64,000 nucleotides of DNA from CAZOOM01 sp964460795 (GCA_964460795.1 CAYWRU010000005.1:21945-85944), one strand, 5' to 3'; shown: positions 1 to 11,700, counted from the first letter of the stretch. Notes: generated by a model from the letters alone, not told the origin. Numbers and translations: made by a program.

Positions 1-179
1 CCCTCAAATTGATTCTTCAGTTAAAGCCCGACGTACTTGTCAAAGGATCGGATTGGAAAAAATCAGAGATTGCGGGAGCGCAGGAAGTGGAGTCATGGGG
101 CGGAGAAGTCGTTCGCGTTCCTTTAGTTCCGAACCGATCCACCACGCGCCTCCTTAAACTATTGGGCTTTGAAAAGTGA
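1..179 (+). CDS. hldE: D-glycero-beta-D-manno-heptose 1-phosphate adenylyltransferase, C-terminal end (partial)
   Basis: The window opens inside this gene; about 58 codons remain before the TGA at 177-179. The visible tail (KPDVLVKGSDW, then an EVESWGGEVVRVPL stretch and NRSTTRLL) matches the end of the RfaE2/HldE-C nucleotidyltransferase family, which transfers AMP to heptose-1-phosphate on the way to ADP-heptose for the LPS inner core. The conserved feature seen is the VKGxDW segment followed by the GGEVV strand and the ST-containing last helix. The N-terminal HIGH-type catalytic motif lies outside the window, so a stand-alone RfaE2 cannot be told from a bifunctional HldE. The stop codon overlaps the GTG start of the next gene. 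Confidence 0.8.
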   Translation, partial: LKLILQLKPDVLVKGSDWKKSEIAGAQEVESWGGEVVRVPLVPNRSTTRLLKLLGFEK

Positions 180-589
180 ACCGGGATTTACTTCGCATGG
201 TAGATGCCAATGCGAACCGGACCCGTGAAGCGCTTCGCGTCATTGAGGACTCAGTCCGTTTCAGTAAAGATCATTCCCGGCTAACCTCTCTGTTAAAGAA
301 AATTCGTCATCAAGTCACTGAAAGCGTCCTTTCCCTTGGGCTCACCACCCAACAACTCCTTTCCTCCCGTGAAAGCCAGAACGATGTAGGAAAAAAAAGC
401 GTCCGCTATCAAAAGAAAATCCCCGCTACCCTAAGTGTGCTTTTAGTCAGAAATTTTAAGCGAGCGGAAGAATCCCTCCGGGTTCTCGAAGAGTGTGCAA
501 AATTCCAGAGCCGAAGGAGTTCGGCTCAATTTCAAAACCTGCGGTTTAAGCTTTATGATCTCGAAAAAACAGTTCTTCGAAAATTTTAG
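176..589 (+). CDS. thiD2: ThiD2-type HMP-phosphate kinase
   Basis: This 137-residue protein begins at a GTG that overlaps the previous stop. It has the features of the ThiD2 domain: an N-terminal MVDANANRTREALRVIED helix, a central SSRESQNDVG segment (the family's R(D/E)xxxDVG motif) and a second helix FKRAEESLRVLEE that mirrors the first. ThiD2 is known as a monofunctional hydroxymethylpyrimidine phosphate kinase, unrelated to ThiD, and often fused to the N-terminus of ThiE. Here it is a separate reading frame whose last codons overlap the thiE start in another frame, so the two appear translationally coupled. It would supply HMP-PP to ThiE. The family call is firm; the kinase activity is taken from characterised relatives. 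Confidence 0.8.
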   Translation: MNRDLLRMVDANANRTREALRVIEDSVRFSKDHSRLTSLLKKIRHQVTESVLSLGLTTQQLLSSRESQNDVGKKSVRYQKKIPATLSVLLVRNFKRAEESLRVLEECAKFQSRRSSAQFQNLRFKLYDLEKTVLRKF

Positions 590-1211
590 CCTCTACGCCG
601 TCACTAATTTTGAGTCCGCAAGTCCGGACATCATTAATCTAATCGACCGTGCTTACCGGGGGGGTGCCGGGATCGTCCAGCTTCGTATGAAGCAAGTCCG
701 CGATCATGATTTTGTCCGTCTCGGCCTAAAAGTCAGAGAAATTGCCCGCCATTACGGCCGTGGTTTTGTGGTCAATAACCGAGCGGATCTTGCGTTAGCC
801 GTTGATGCGGATGCCGTTCATGTGGGGCAGGAAGATATGCCGCTTGAACACCTTCGTGCACTGATTGAAAAAACAAATTCACATCTTTTGATTGGCAAAT
901 CAACACACAGTCTTGAGCAGGCGCTTCAGGCTCAAGCCGAAGGCGCGGATTACATCGGTGTAGGACCCGTATTTTCAACTCCCACAAAACCGGATTATGT
1001 TCCGGTGGGACTTGAACTGGTTTCCCGCGTGCGGCAAAAAATCCGAATCCCTTTTGTTGCCATTGGCGGTATTGATTCCATGAATGCTTCCGAAGTCATC
1101 AAAGCCGGGGCCTCTTGTATCGCAGTTGTCCGGGCCATTTTTTCAAGTCCCGACCCTCTGCAATCCGCAGCCACATTACGATCGATTATGGATAAGGAGA
1201 TTTTGAAATGA
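555..1211 (+). CDS. thiE: Thiamine-phosphate synthase
   Basis: ThiE joins HMP-PP with thiazole phosphate to make thiamine phosphate. The TIM-barrel landmarks are in order: LYAVTN at the N-terminus, GGAGIVQLRMK (the pyrophosphate-contacting Q-x-R-x-K), VNNRADLALAVDADAVHVGQED, IGKSTHSLEQA, GADYIGVGPVFSTPTK and PFVAIGGID near the C-terminus. An upstream ATG at 495 is open but would add 20 residues with no ThiE counterpart. The ATG at 555 puts the LYAVTN strand near the N-terminus as usual and gives 218 residues, a typical length. The start lies inside thiD2, and the stop overlaps the next start as ATGA. An AAGGAGA at about 1193-1199 serves the downstream gene. Confidence 0.92.
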   Translation: MISKKQFFENFSLYAVTNFESASPDIINLIDRAYRGGAGIVQLRMKQVRDHDFVRLGLKVREIARHYGRGFVVNNRADLALAVDADAVHVGQEDMPLEHLRALIEKTNSHLLIGKSTHSLEQALQAQAEGADYIGVGPVFSTPTKPDYVPVGLELVSRVRQKIRIPFVAIGGIDSMNASEVIKAGASCIAVVRAIFSSPDPLQSAATLRSIMDKEILK

Positions 1212-2125
1212 AAAAGAAGTTACACGTTCCTCTCATGGTTGTAGGTACCGTAGCCATTGATGCACTTGAAACCCCTCATGGCAAAAGAGACAAAGTTTTT
1301 GGAGGTTCAGCCGCCTATTTTTCCTGCGCAGCGAGTCTTTGGTCTCGTGTCGCGGTTGTTGCCGTCGTAGGGGAGGATTTCCCTCCGGAGTACCGTAAAA
1401 TTCTGGAAGAACGGAAAATAGACCTCTCGCATCTTAAGACATTACCGGGCAAAACCTTTGCATGGAAGGGGCGGTACTCAGGGGATATGAATTCGGCAGA
1501 GACTTTAGCCACGCATCTTAATACGCTATTATCTTTTGATCCCCAGCTAAATTTTTCGCCGATGCCTTCTTACGTATTTTTGGCGAATATTGATCCGACA
1601 CTGCAACTCAAAGTGCTGGATCAAATGGATCGAAATGTGCGATATGTGGCCTGCGACACCATGAATTTCTGGATCCAAACTAAACTGCCGGAATTTAAAA
1701 AAGTCCTAGCCCGAGTCGACGGTTTTGTTTTGAATGAAGGAGAGGCAAAAATGATCACCGGGGAGCACAATTTGATCAAAGCAGCGGCTCAACTCCGCAA
1801 ACTAGGACCGCGCCATATCATCATTAAAAAAGGGGAGCATGGCGCGCTTTTGCGATACGAGGATCAATTATTTTTGCTTCCCGCATATCCCGTGGACAAA
1901 GTCTTAGATCCGACCGGTGCCGGCGATACCTTTGCCGGCGGCCTCATGGGATATTTGGCATGGACTCGCCGAACTGATTTTGCTACGATGAAAAAGGCTT
2001 TAGCCTTTGCCACCATCACCGCTTCATTTACGGTTCAAGATTTTGGACTTGAAGCCGTTAGAAAAGTGACAAAAGAAAAATTCCTTTCGCGTTTTAGAAA
2101 TTTTAAATCCTCCGTGGCTTTTTAA
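1208..2125 (+). CDS. PfkB-family carbohydrate/nucleoside kinase
   Basis: This is a ribokinase-fold kinase of 305 residues. The N-terminal glycine signature appears as FGGSAAYFSCAASLW, and the C-terminal PfkB signature with the anion hole and catalytic base is DPTGAGDTFAGG (residues about 236-247). A VLNEGEAKMITG stretch and an IIIKKGEHGALL strand fit the family. The substrate is not readable from sequence: adenosine, ribose, fructose or another small alcohol are all possible. The start overlaps the thiE stop (ATGA) and follows an AAGGAGA ribosome-binding site, so it is cotranscribed with the thiamine genes. A role in thiamine-precursor salvage is possible but only suggested by position. Confidence 0.8.
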   Translation: MKKKLHVPLMVVGTVAIDALETPHGKRDKVFGGSAAYFSCAASLWSRVAVVAVVGEDFPPEYRKILEERKIDLSHLKTLPGKTFAWKGRYSGDMNSAETLATHLNTLLSFDPQLNFSPMPSYVFLANIDPTLQLKVLDQMDRNVRYVACDTMNFWIQTKLPEFKKVLARVDGFVLNEGEAKMITGEHNLIKAAAQLRKLGPRHIIIKKGEHGALLRYEDQLFLLPAYPVDKVLDPTGAGDTFAGGLMGYLAWTRRTDFATMKKALAFATITASFTVQDFGLEAVRKVTKEKFLSRFRNFKSSVAF

Positions 2126-2129
2126 TTGT

Positions 2130-2200
2130 GCGGGATTAGCATAGTGGTAATGCGGCAGCTTCCCAAGCTGTTGAGACGGGTTCGATTCCCGTATCCCGCT
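2130..2200 (+). tRNA. tRNA-Gly (CCC anticodon)
   Basis: A complete cloverleaf can be drawn: acceptor GCGGGAT pairing with ATCCCGC, D-arm with the GTGGTAAT loop, anticodon stem GCAGC/GCTGT around the loop TTCCCAA, and T-arm ACGGG-TTCGATT-CCCGT. Loop positions 34-36 read CCC, so it decodes GGG. The discriminator is T2200 and no CCA is encoded, unlike the tRNA-Thr further along. It lies four bases after the PfkB kinase stop and may share its transcript. Confidence 0.95.
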
Positions 2201-2223
2201 CATTCGCCACGAAGTGGCGAATG
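2201..2223 (+). repeat. Perfect hairpin directly after tRNA-Gly
   Basis: The bases CATTCGCCAC, loop GAA, GTGGCGAATG form a perfect 10-bp stem starting at the first base after the tRNA discriminator. There is no T-run after it, so it is not a standard intrinsic terminator. It could guide tRNA 3'-end processing or be a relic of an element that inserted at the tRNA 3' end. Confidence 0.7.
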
Positions 2224-2586
2224 AGCGAGGCTCGTCCACGATAGCAAATGAGCTTTGGACGTTGTTTTTCGTGACTCTCCCGGCTCAGACACGCAGACTC
2301 GCGAACTCACCGGAGAGATCCTCTCAAAACAACAGCCTCATGGCTTCGATGAGAATTTTCTCTGCGAGTTCCGCAGCCCCTGGCGAGGATTGCCGAGCAG
2401 GAAAATTTCCGAGAAGCAACTGCCTGAAATATATCCATCTTTTTCTACCCTGCGCTATATCACGCTAGTTTTTTCCCAATTTCTCCTCTATGCACCTCTA
2501 GCATTTTGAGCATTTACAACATCTTCGATCAATAATTAAAGGTAATAAATTTAATTAAGTATTAAATAACTCATCGTAGAATTCTT

Positions 2587-2635
2587 TATAACATAACAAA
2601 GTTAGTCGTATCTATATGATAATGCTTATGTTATA
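2587..2635 (+). repeat. 10-bp inverted repeat in AT-rich region
   Basis: TATAACATAA at 2587-2596 is the exact reverse complement of TTATGTTATA at 2626-2635, with a 29-bp spacer. It ends about 25 bp before the -35 element of the giant gene promoter. It could be a paired operator or the stem of a weak RNA hairpin; the AT-only stem makes a strong RNA structure unlikely. Confidence 0.55.
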
Positions 2636-2659
2636 GCAATTAAAAATATTTAATTCCGC

Positions 2660-2688
2660 TTGACTCTCCTGTATTCGTACTGTATTCT
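2660..2688 (+). promoter_or_regulatory. Candidate sigma-70-type promoter for giant gene A
   Basis: TTGACT (2660-2665) and TATTCT (2683-2688) are separated by 17 bp, the ideal spacing, and a start point near 2695 would leave a leader of about 50 bases before the ATG at 2746. No clear Shine-Dalgarno sequence precedes that ATG. This is a consensus match read by eye, without experimental support. Confidence 0.5.
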
Positions 2689-2745
2689 TATATTAGCTTA
2701 AGCCTTATTAAATAGATTTATAGGGATGCCATTCTACGAACTCAT

Positions 2746-5700
2746 ATGAAAAAGGAAACTGAGATTCCTAAAACTTCAGGACGCGCGAAGTCTTTCTCGG
2801 CAAGTTTGAGACTGACAGCTGCGCTCACATGTTTCTTTTTCTCCTCACAAAGCTTGGGCTGGTCCGATGTACTGCAAAGCAATGCCCGTCAACTCGCTGC
2901 CGAAGAATTTCAACGCGCCCAGCGCGCCCAGCTTTTACAGTCGCAGGCCGCGCAAGACCCCACACTTATCCGGATCCCGCAGGAGCTGGGACAAATCAAG
3001 AATTTATACCAAGGAAAAAGAAACAAAGTTTTAATTCATATCCAAGACGCGCACATCAACGAGGAGGCTCAGCGCAATATTGCAAAAATTCTCCGTTATC
3101 TAGGTGAACGCTATGGACTCAAAACCGTTTACCTCGAAGGTGCAGAAGGAAAACTTGATCCCGAACTTTTTCGCTTCACTCCGGAAAAGAAGGCGCTTCG
3201 CCTCATTGCAGATTATTATTTAAAAGTGGGGCGATTAAGCGGCCCCCAATATCTTGCACTGCTTGACGATCCCGACATGCGGCTATTCGGCGTTGAAAAG
3301 ACCAGCCTCTACCAGCAAAACCGCGAGGCTTATTTGTCTGCGCTTCAAATCAAGCCCGAGCTTGAAAAAATACTTTTGCCTTTAAGCAAGCTGTTTGAGC
3401 AACTTGGCCGATTTATTTTTTCAGAATCGCTTCAACAAATAATTCGTCTACGCCGGCAAATGCAAAATGGTGGGACTGAGTTTAACCGTTACCTGACACA
3501 TCTCATGAGTGAGTCAGAACGGCTTGGCATTTCCCTTGAATCCAGCCCCAACATTCAAGCCTTTGCCCAAATGCTCCGTCTCGAAAAAGAACTGAAAGTT
3601 GAAGATCCTGAAAATCAAATTGCGCCCTTTTTAAATGACCTCAAATCCGTCTTGCCTCGGGAGGAAATGAACCGATTCTTAACCGAATCGGTCGCCTATC
3701 AGCTCAAAAAAACAACCCGCAATGATTACTATCGCTATCTATCATCCCTTCTGGATAAAGTTCCAGCAGAGCGATTTACGAGCGACGAAGCAAAGTCGCG
3801 TGCTCATCTCATGAGTCATTATCTGCTTTATGTCCAAGTGGTGGACCGAATTGGCGTGGATATCTTTTCTGAAATGGAACGCCTTGAGACACAGATCAAA
3901 AACCAGTTATTCCGCAATGAAGATGAGCGAACCCTTGAACTCTGGCTTCGCATCATGGATACACTGATGAACATGGCAGATTTCAAATTAACACCCCAAG
4001 ATGTTGCTTTGCTGGATTCAGAGCAATCGAAAATTTCCGCCTCTTCCATAGAAGCTTATCTTGTTCCGCTTTTAAGAAAATTTCATTTTGAATCAAATCT
4101 CCCTTCCGATCTAAGCTCGCTTGAAACGCTTCTCGTTCAAATCCGCGCCTTTTATGACTGCGCGCTCCAACGCGATCCCATTTTGATTGAAAACACCCTT
4201 AAAGAATTTGATATGGAGCTAGAGCCCTTTGCCGCACTTGTTACCGGCGGTTTTCATACGCCCGGAATCGAAACTCGTTTAACCCAAGAGGGGTATTCCT
4301 TTTTAGTCATCACGCCCTCCATTCAGAAAACTCTGAATGAGCGTTATGAAAATAATCTTTATGAAGAAGCCATGAAGCAGAAACCCATGGCACTCCAGCA
4401 GACGCTGATTGATGCTTTCTTTTCAGCCCGGCAGGGATCTTCACTGAGTGATCCTCAGTTTCAATTGGCGGTTCCGGCGTTAATTGGCACGCGCTCTGAA
4501 ATGCGGGAGATTTTTAATCTCGCCGACATTACTCCGCAAAATCAAGCGCGGCGCCTGCTTTTCAGCCTTATTATTTATTTGAGTTTCGCCATGAATGGAT
4601 CAAGTGGCGAGCTTGAAAAAGCCGCGAACACACTCGATGCCAATCTTCGTGAGCCTACCCTTCAGTTTCTCGATCCTCTTCGCTCTGCAAAGAAGTTAGG
4701 GGAGAAGGCTTATGGACTGAATAATGGCATTTCATTTAGCTTATCGCCGCATCGAAAAACAGATGTGTCCCTTCCGAGAAGCCGTAGTGAACTTCGAATT
4801 CCATTTGGCGCTTCTGACTTCATTTTAACTAACCGAGCACTTCCACAGTTTCGCTCCGAAGTTCGGGCAGATTCCGAAACCAAAAAGCCTCCCCCTGCCT
4901 CTTCTGAAATATCTTCATCGCCATCAGCCACTTCAAAACCTGAAGCGGAGGTCCAGCCGCAACCCACAGACGAAGGATTAAATCCTGCTGACTTAAGTGC
5001 TCTGCATAAAGATATCGATAATATGCAGACGAACTTTGAAAAACAGCGCCAGCGAGCCGATGAGGACTTGGTCAGCGGCCGCGTGATCACAATGCATCAA
5101 ACGAAGTTTCAGGCATTACTTGACCAATTCGTAGCCGCGAAAAAGGAGGAGTTAAGAGTCATCCGGGATGGAGTGCGTGATTCTGAAGCCCACCGGAAGG
5201 CCTCGGAAGAAGCACTTATTCTCTATAAGAAAATCTGGACTGCTATTTCCCAAATCATTGAACATCTTGATGCTATCGAGAATTTTCAGGAATTACTTTC
5301 CAAGATTCGTGGTAAGGGAGACGAATATAACACCTGGGTAGATGCATATGAAACCGGAGACGTTTCGGGGGGCAAAAACTTCCGAGCGGCGCTGGATGCA
5401 AAGGGCGTGGCTTCAATTCAGGCTCATTTTAAAGACGCTTTTCAGCAGAAATTCGGCACTTCACCGGCAGCGTTTTTGAGCGCAGTCCAATTGAAAGAGA
5501 AAAAACCCGGTGAAAAATCGCCACAATCTGAACCGCCCGCGGCTTCTGCTCAAGTCGCAGCAAGCCAAAATCGATGGAATCAAATCCTGAACATAAAAGG
5601 CGTCAAAGATTTTTTAAAATTATCAGGCTTTCGGAAGGTGATCTTGATCAGCGCGGTCCTCATCTTGATCAGCGGCCCTTTTAGCATTTCTTATTGGATG

Positions 5701-8700
5701 AAGCATGACTTAAGCCCTCGACTTCCTGTAGCCCATCCGGTAAAAACAAATTCCGTTTCCATACCCGTTATTTTGATGAAGCCCGAGATGGAATATACAA
5801 GACCTAGCTGGCTGCAAAATGGGGCTCTCGGCGAACAGAAAACAAACCTTTTAGAGCAAATCCGGCAGCTGAAAATATTATATAATCAGTCTTCAAAACG
5901 CTCTGAGGTCCGCATTTTTGATCTTAGAAGGCAGTATGAAGAGCTTCTCATGACTTCGGCAAAGCTAAATACCGACCTCAATAAATCCAGCCAAGTACGG
6001 AAATGGACCGTGCGAATCCTGGCTGCGGTGTTTATAGGCGCGCTTTTATTTGTCCCCGTTGCTAATACAACGGTCATCGGATTCCTTCAGGCCTGGCTCA
6101 TCAGTAAATTGAGTCTTGTGATTTTTGTAAAAACTATCACGATTTTGACCTCTGTTTTTTCCGTAGGCGTCCTTTCATTCTTCGTCTCGCGCATACTCAT
6201 TCGAGTCCTGGAGCTAATCATCACCTTAATCTCGCGAGTTCCGGCCTTTCGGACCCCGTCCCAAAAACGAGCGTATGCCTTTTACGAGGAAGTTCTGTCT
6301 AGCTCCCTTGATGCTGAACTTGCAGCACAAATTTATATCCCCGAACCGAACCTTTTCTCTTCCCGGGCTCAGACCCTGGCCTATCTCAAAGTCATGGGAT
6401 ATGGACCAGAACGTTTGGCGCAGGAATATAAATTCCGTTATGAAACTCTGGATGCGGTTCCGACTTATCTATTAAAGAAACGTGCTGCGCCCCTTTATAG
6501 TGCATGGAAAAATAATGTGAAAGATACGGTCCGAGTTCGTGAACAGGAAAGTCATGAATCGACAAGGCTGATACCGCTAATCAAAAAAGCTTATGGAGAT
6601 CTTAAGAAAGAGGCTAGGGCAATAAACCAATCCCTGCCTAAAGGATCTCTCAAAAAGGCCATTCGAAATGGCTTTACGGATTTCCTATTGGTTCAAGGTT
6701 TTCATAAAGAAGAAAAATGGCATGCGATTAAAAATTTTGCACGTATCATCCGCATGCCTTTTCTTATCATGTATCACATCATGGACGATTTTGTTTTCTC
6801 GCATTTTCGCCATGCGGCTGCGTGGGATAATATGAAGGTAGAAGAACGCCTGTCGCTTCGTTTGTCGGATGAGGAAATTAATTCCAAAATGGCGGCATCC
6901 CTTTCGCACGAAGTCAAAAGCCGGCCGCTCAGCCGGTTCCTGGATCGAAACGGCTTAGGTCAGATCCGCATGCTGGCCGCCGACCTTTTGTGGACAAATA
7001 ACTTTGCAAGCCAGGGATTTCATACCTTTGGCAAACGCCGTGGTTACCTTTTTATAGCCGGAATCATTGGCGGGAAGATTCTCGGTATCCTTGGCATTAT
7101 GGCTCTCATCGGAAATATTCCCTTGATCCAGCGATGGCTTTCATCTATTGGAACCATGGCCGCCATGTATCTGCCTAAAAAAATTCATGTTCTTCAAACC
7201 CAGCTACTGGCCGAAGAGGCCAAGAAAACGCTTGCGGGCTCCGGTCTGTCCAAAGAAGCCCAGCAAACCCTGCTTTCATTTGTGGTTTCTGCCATGAAAG
7301 GGGGAGGCGCAAAAACCGGACTTCCTCTCAGCCTTTTAGCCACGGAGGAGTATAAGAATGTAAAAACTCTCCTCCAGGGCAGCGAGAACGAAAAAGCGCG
7401 AGCATTTTTTGATGGGTTTTTTCTACGATTAATCAAAATGGGTTATGTTAATTTAGATGACCGCGATTATTTTCTGACCATGCTTAGCGCTCTTGGTTTT
7501 GAGCCAAAAACCGGACCTCTGTTTTGGATCTATAAAATTCCGTTTGTGGGCGGAGTCGTTCAGTTTGTTGCGCTGTGGTTTAAATATCGAAAAATCGCAT
7601 CAATTTCAGCTGCTACTTATCTTGTTCCCTTTCATCCGATCCGTTATTTCCGCGGGAAGGGCCCCTTCTGGAATCAGGAGTTTTTATTTACGTGGGCTGA
7701 TATCGTTTTTGTCAAAGCAATCAACAGCTCTTTTGTGCTGGATTGGGAAATTGCCGCCGCACTCAAAACTCTCGGTGCGGGAGATCAGTTGGCTTCTGCA
7801 GTCGGCATTCACACTATCGTAACCTCGGAAGAACAAGCCGTGATTGATGCGGGAGATTCGGCCTCAGATCCGGTTGAGGCCGTAAGCCGAATGATTAATG
7901 CTGCTCAGCAAAATGGCGTCACGGTAGAGGAATCTATTTTGATTGAAAAGGCCGTGGATGCGCTTCCTCATGCCATGGAAATTGCGCAGGAAAATGGAAC
8001 GGCTGCAGGAACAGCCTACCTTGTTGACAGCGCCTCCCATCACGCCACGGATTTCACGGGTTTGTCCATGTTCGGACATGCCATCGAGCGAGATGCTTTG
8101 GGACTCACTCAGGACCTCAGCGCCTCTTTCAATACGCATTCCATCACTTCAACCGAACAGCATCTGTTGACCCATGCGGAAGAAGTCTCGCGGCCTTATG
8201 TGACAAGTCAATGGAATGCTGAAATGGCAGTTGCTGGCAACATCATGGCAGAAAAAGCCATAACACCCACACGGGAGAACGCCAAACGCTTGGCAGCCTA
8301 TTCTTCACTTCAGCAGGAAGTTAAGTCCTCCGGGATAAGCATTATGAATTTTGCGAATGCGACAAATAATCTCCGCGCTGTCACCGCAGGTCTTATGCTC
8401 GCACAAACAGTGACTGAAAAAATTGATTTAGCGACAAAATTAAGTCCGGTAATGGGGGTTCCCGAACTCAATACTTCCTCGACAAATGCGGACGGTGACA
8501 TGACTCCTGAAGAGAAGTGGGGCCCCATTGCCCGTTTGTCGCGTGAGGAGCTTCTGAAACCTGCGACCCCGGAGCTTATCGAGGCACAACTGGCTTGGCT
8601 TCGGGAAAAACTCCGCGAAACTGAAGCGGAAATTGCCCGGCGCGCGGCTCTGAAAGCCGCTACCAACCCGCCCCCATCCATTGCATCCAATGCACCGGTG

Positions 8701-11700
8701 TTGACGGGAACGAATGCGATTATCAGTCAGACATATGTACCAGCCCTGGCAGATTCAACTTTGACAAGAACCGCGGCCGGAGTATCGCCGTCATCCTCAC
8801 CCGTGGCAAATGTTGACGCTGCCAAGCCCTTTACGCTTTTAACAACTGCCGCCAATCTGCCAAGTGCATCGGAGATAAAACCTGAGCCGCAAACTGATTC
8901 CACGGCCATCCCGGAAACAAACACTGCATCCAATGTGACTGCTGCTGTCCTGGAATCGGTTCCGCCGGCCGCTGTCACGAAAGCGGAACCAGAAAATTCG
9001 GAAGCCCAAGAATCAGCTCATGAAGTTCGAGAAACCGTGCCGCCGGTTCAACCCGAAGCCGCTGAAAAAGCGCCGCTTGCCGATTTAAAAATTCTGCTCG
9101 AAGAATCCAAGGCTCTGGATCAAAAGATCCAGGCAGCAGCCCAAAAGAGCCGGGAAATCGAAGCCCAACTGTCCGATATTCAGGAACAGGCAAAATTACA
9201 AGAAGAAAATAACCAACTGAAAATTCAGCTCGCAGAAGAGGAGAAAGCTGCGCGTGCAAAGGAGGAGGCGGCGGTCAAAATTCAGGAACTTGAAATTGTC
9301 TTTCAAACCCAGACCCGGCAACTTTTTAATGAGATTCGGCAAATGAAGGACCGGAAGCAGGCCGTGAAAAAACTGGCCGAGGCTCAATTTGCTTTTCGAG
9401 AGGTCAAAGAGCCTTCTGCTGACCTTATCGAAGCAAAGAACGTAGCTGAAACTTATGTCGCTTCCATGGCACACCGCTCCCTCGGTACACGGGAAATCGT
9501 CAAAGGCGCTCAATTGCTCCGAACCCCTTTTAAACCAGCGGCCATTTTGACTGATCAGAAAAATGCAGAGGGCCAGCAAGAATCAGCTGCCGCGGTTTCG
9601 CGTACCGTGCCTTTGGTCTCCAAGGACCCTGCGCTCACTTCTTCTCTGAAAGAAAAACCCGAACCGGCTGCTGTCACGCCGGCGGTTTCAACTCTCACAT
9701 CAAAGCAGTCCGAAATCGCAACTCCTGCTCCAGAGCCTCACAAGCCCCTCCAGAGTGATGGCCCTGAAAAAAACTTGGCAGCTGCTGATTTACCTCCTAT
9801 GTTAAACGCTATTCCTGAACTTTCTCCGGAATTAAAAGCGGAGCGCGATGCCATCCAGCTTGACCCGCTTCTTCATCAACCGTTGGAGGAAACCGCGCGA
9901 GCTGTTCAATCCTGGTTTGCCAGCAATATCAATTTTAGAATTAAATCATCGATTCAAAATCAAACAGCTCCGGACGCCTTTGTCGCAAATTTAATTGCGG
10001 AACGAGAAAATCTCGGGCCCGTCTCATTTCTCATCGACCGTTGGATGAGCACACTCCAAAAATCTACGCAAGGAATTGCAGGATCTGAAGAAGATTATCA
10101 AAAAGCATGGACAGAAACATTGACCTGGGCAAGGAAAGAACTGCCTAAAATGAAACACTACGAACCCTATGCTGCCTTGCTGAATGTAACTGCGCTTCAG
10201 GCTATCCACCAAGCATTCCAAAGTGAAATCGCTTGGTTCCATAAATCCCCGGATGAGCGGAGCCAAGAAATCTTAAAACTCCGTCAAATTGACATTACGA
10301 CCCATGGAGAACCTCATCCTGAGGAGCAGTATCAAAACATGACCCTTTCCCGGATCATCGATGCCAACCTCCAGCTGGATTATGCGGTGACGCCCGGACT
10401 GAAAGAGGCCTATGAACATGCTTATCAGCGATATTTAAACGAGCAGCGCAACCTCATCGGAGCAGATAAAAAATTCAAGCTTGATGTCGTGGTCCGATAC
10501 AGCTGGGGATCACTTGAAAAATCTCCAGAATTTAACTTAACCGACCAAGGGGTATCGCTCGGAGTGGAATTTTCTTTCCGCCTGCGTGACAAATCGGCCG
10601 CTTGGTCAAAACCTTATCAAGAATCCCTTGAAGGAGAGCAACTTTTAAAATACCGCCAATCCATTTTAGATCGTGTCATGCGCGCCGCGCATTTAGTCAA
10701 TGATTATGAACAAACGGCGAGCAAGTATCAGAACATTGTCCAACTTGAAAATCTACTGAAAGAATCTCAATTAAAAGAAATGGCGGATGAAAATCGAAAA
10801 TCTGGCCGCCAACCCCGGGCCCCGCTTCAAGTTGAAATCATGCTCAATGAACTGAGCCTGCAAAAAGCTGCCCTGAAACAGCAGGGGGATAAGTTACTCC
10901 GCGAAATCACTCTGTTCCTGCAAGCCACGCAAGGCAAGGACCCGGGCAAAGAATATAAAATTTCCCTGGATCCATCCTACGGATCTTTCGAGGATGAGAA
11001 AAATCAGCTTCCTCCGGAAAAAGCAAGGATCGTTCCGCGTCAGGATCTAGTTTCTGCAACAAAGGACATCCTGGCAAATTACCACATTTCTCTGGATAAA
11101 GTCGGAGACGACCAGGATTTAGAACTTGCTATCCTTCTGGCTCATAGCGCCACCGAAAACGCGTATTTAAATTACCGCTATTGGTCCGAGAAAGCGGACA
11201 TGGTTTTAAGATTCAGGGGTTTCTTTTCACCCGGAGCTTTTTCTGCCGCCAGCTTTTTTTATACCGGATCCCTCTGGCCCATTACTTTTGAACGGGGATT
11301 GCCCAAACTTTCTTCCGGAACTTACATGGATCAAGAAGCCTTGGTTCTATTGCAAACACTCAATCTCACCGAGGCACACCACGTTCGAATTCAAGAAGCC
11401 CGTTCACGGCTGAAACAGTACCTTGAAATTCAAAAAAATGGTCAGAAGCAGGAGGAGGACACGTATCGATCTGCCCTGGATAATCTCAAACAGCATCTCA
11501 GCAGTTTTGCAAATCATGGACCCGTCAACGGCGTCACGCAAGGGAGTCTCGCAACCGGGGGGAGCCATACATCTTATGATCTTGCTTTGACAAATCTCAA
11601 GCAGCAGATCCAAAGCGTCGCCAATCGCGGCCCCATTGACCGCGTCACACAAGGCGCCATCGCAACTTTTCTTAATAAAGCCCACGGGGTCCAGGACAAT

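Larger units (their letters stand above)
2224..2745 (+). other. Gene-free stretch upstream of giant gene A
   Basis: No recognisable gene lies here. The first part (to about 2510) has mixed composition and an 84-codon open frame at 2255-2509 without any familiar motif or convincing start. From about 2510 the sequence turns strongly AT-rich and holds the inverted repeat and promoter listed separately. The composition change and long spacing suggest a regulated upstream region for the giant gene rather than a lost gene, but nothing here proves it. Confidence 0.5.

Noticed and set aside
2201..2223. Attachment site of an integrated element at the tRNA-Gly 3' end
   Set aside because: There is a hairpin at the tRNA end, but no integrase gene and no second copy of the tRNA 3' end in the window.
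2255..2509. 84-codon open frame downstream of tRNA-Gly
   Set aside because: No Shine-Dalgarno site, no recognisable motif, and overlapping open frames of similar length in the same stretch; not supportable as a gene.
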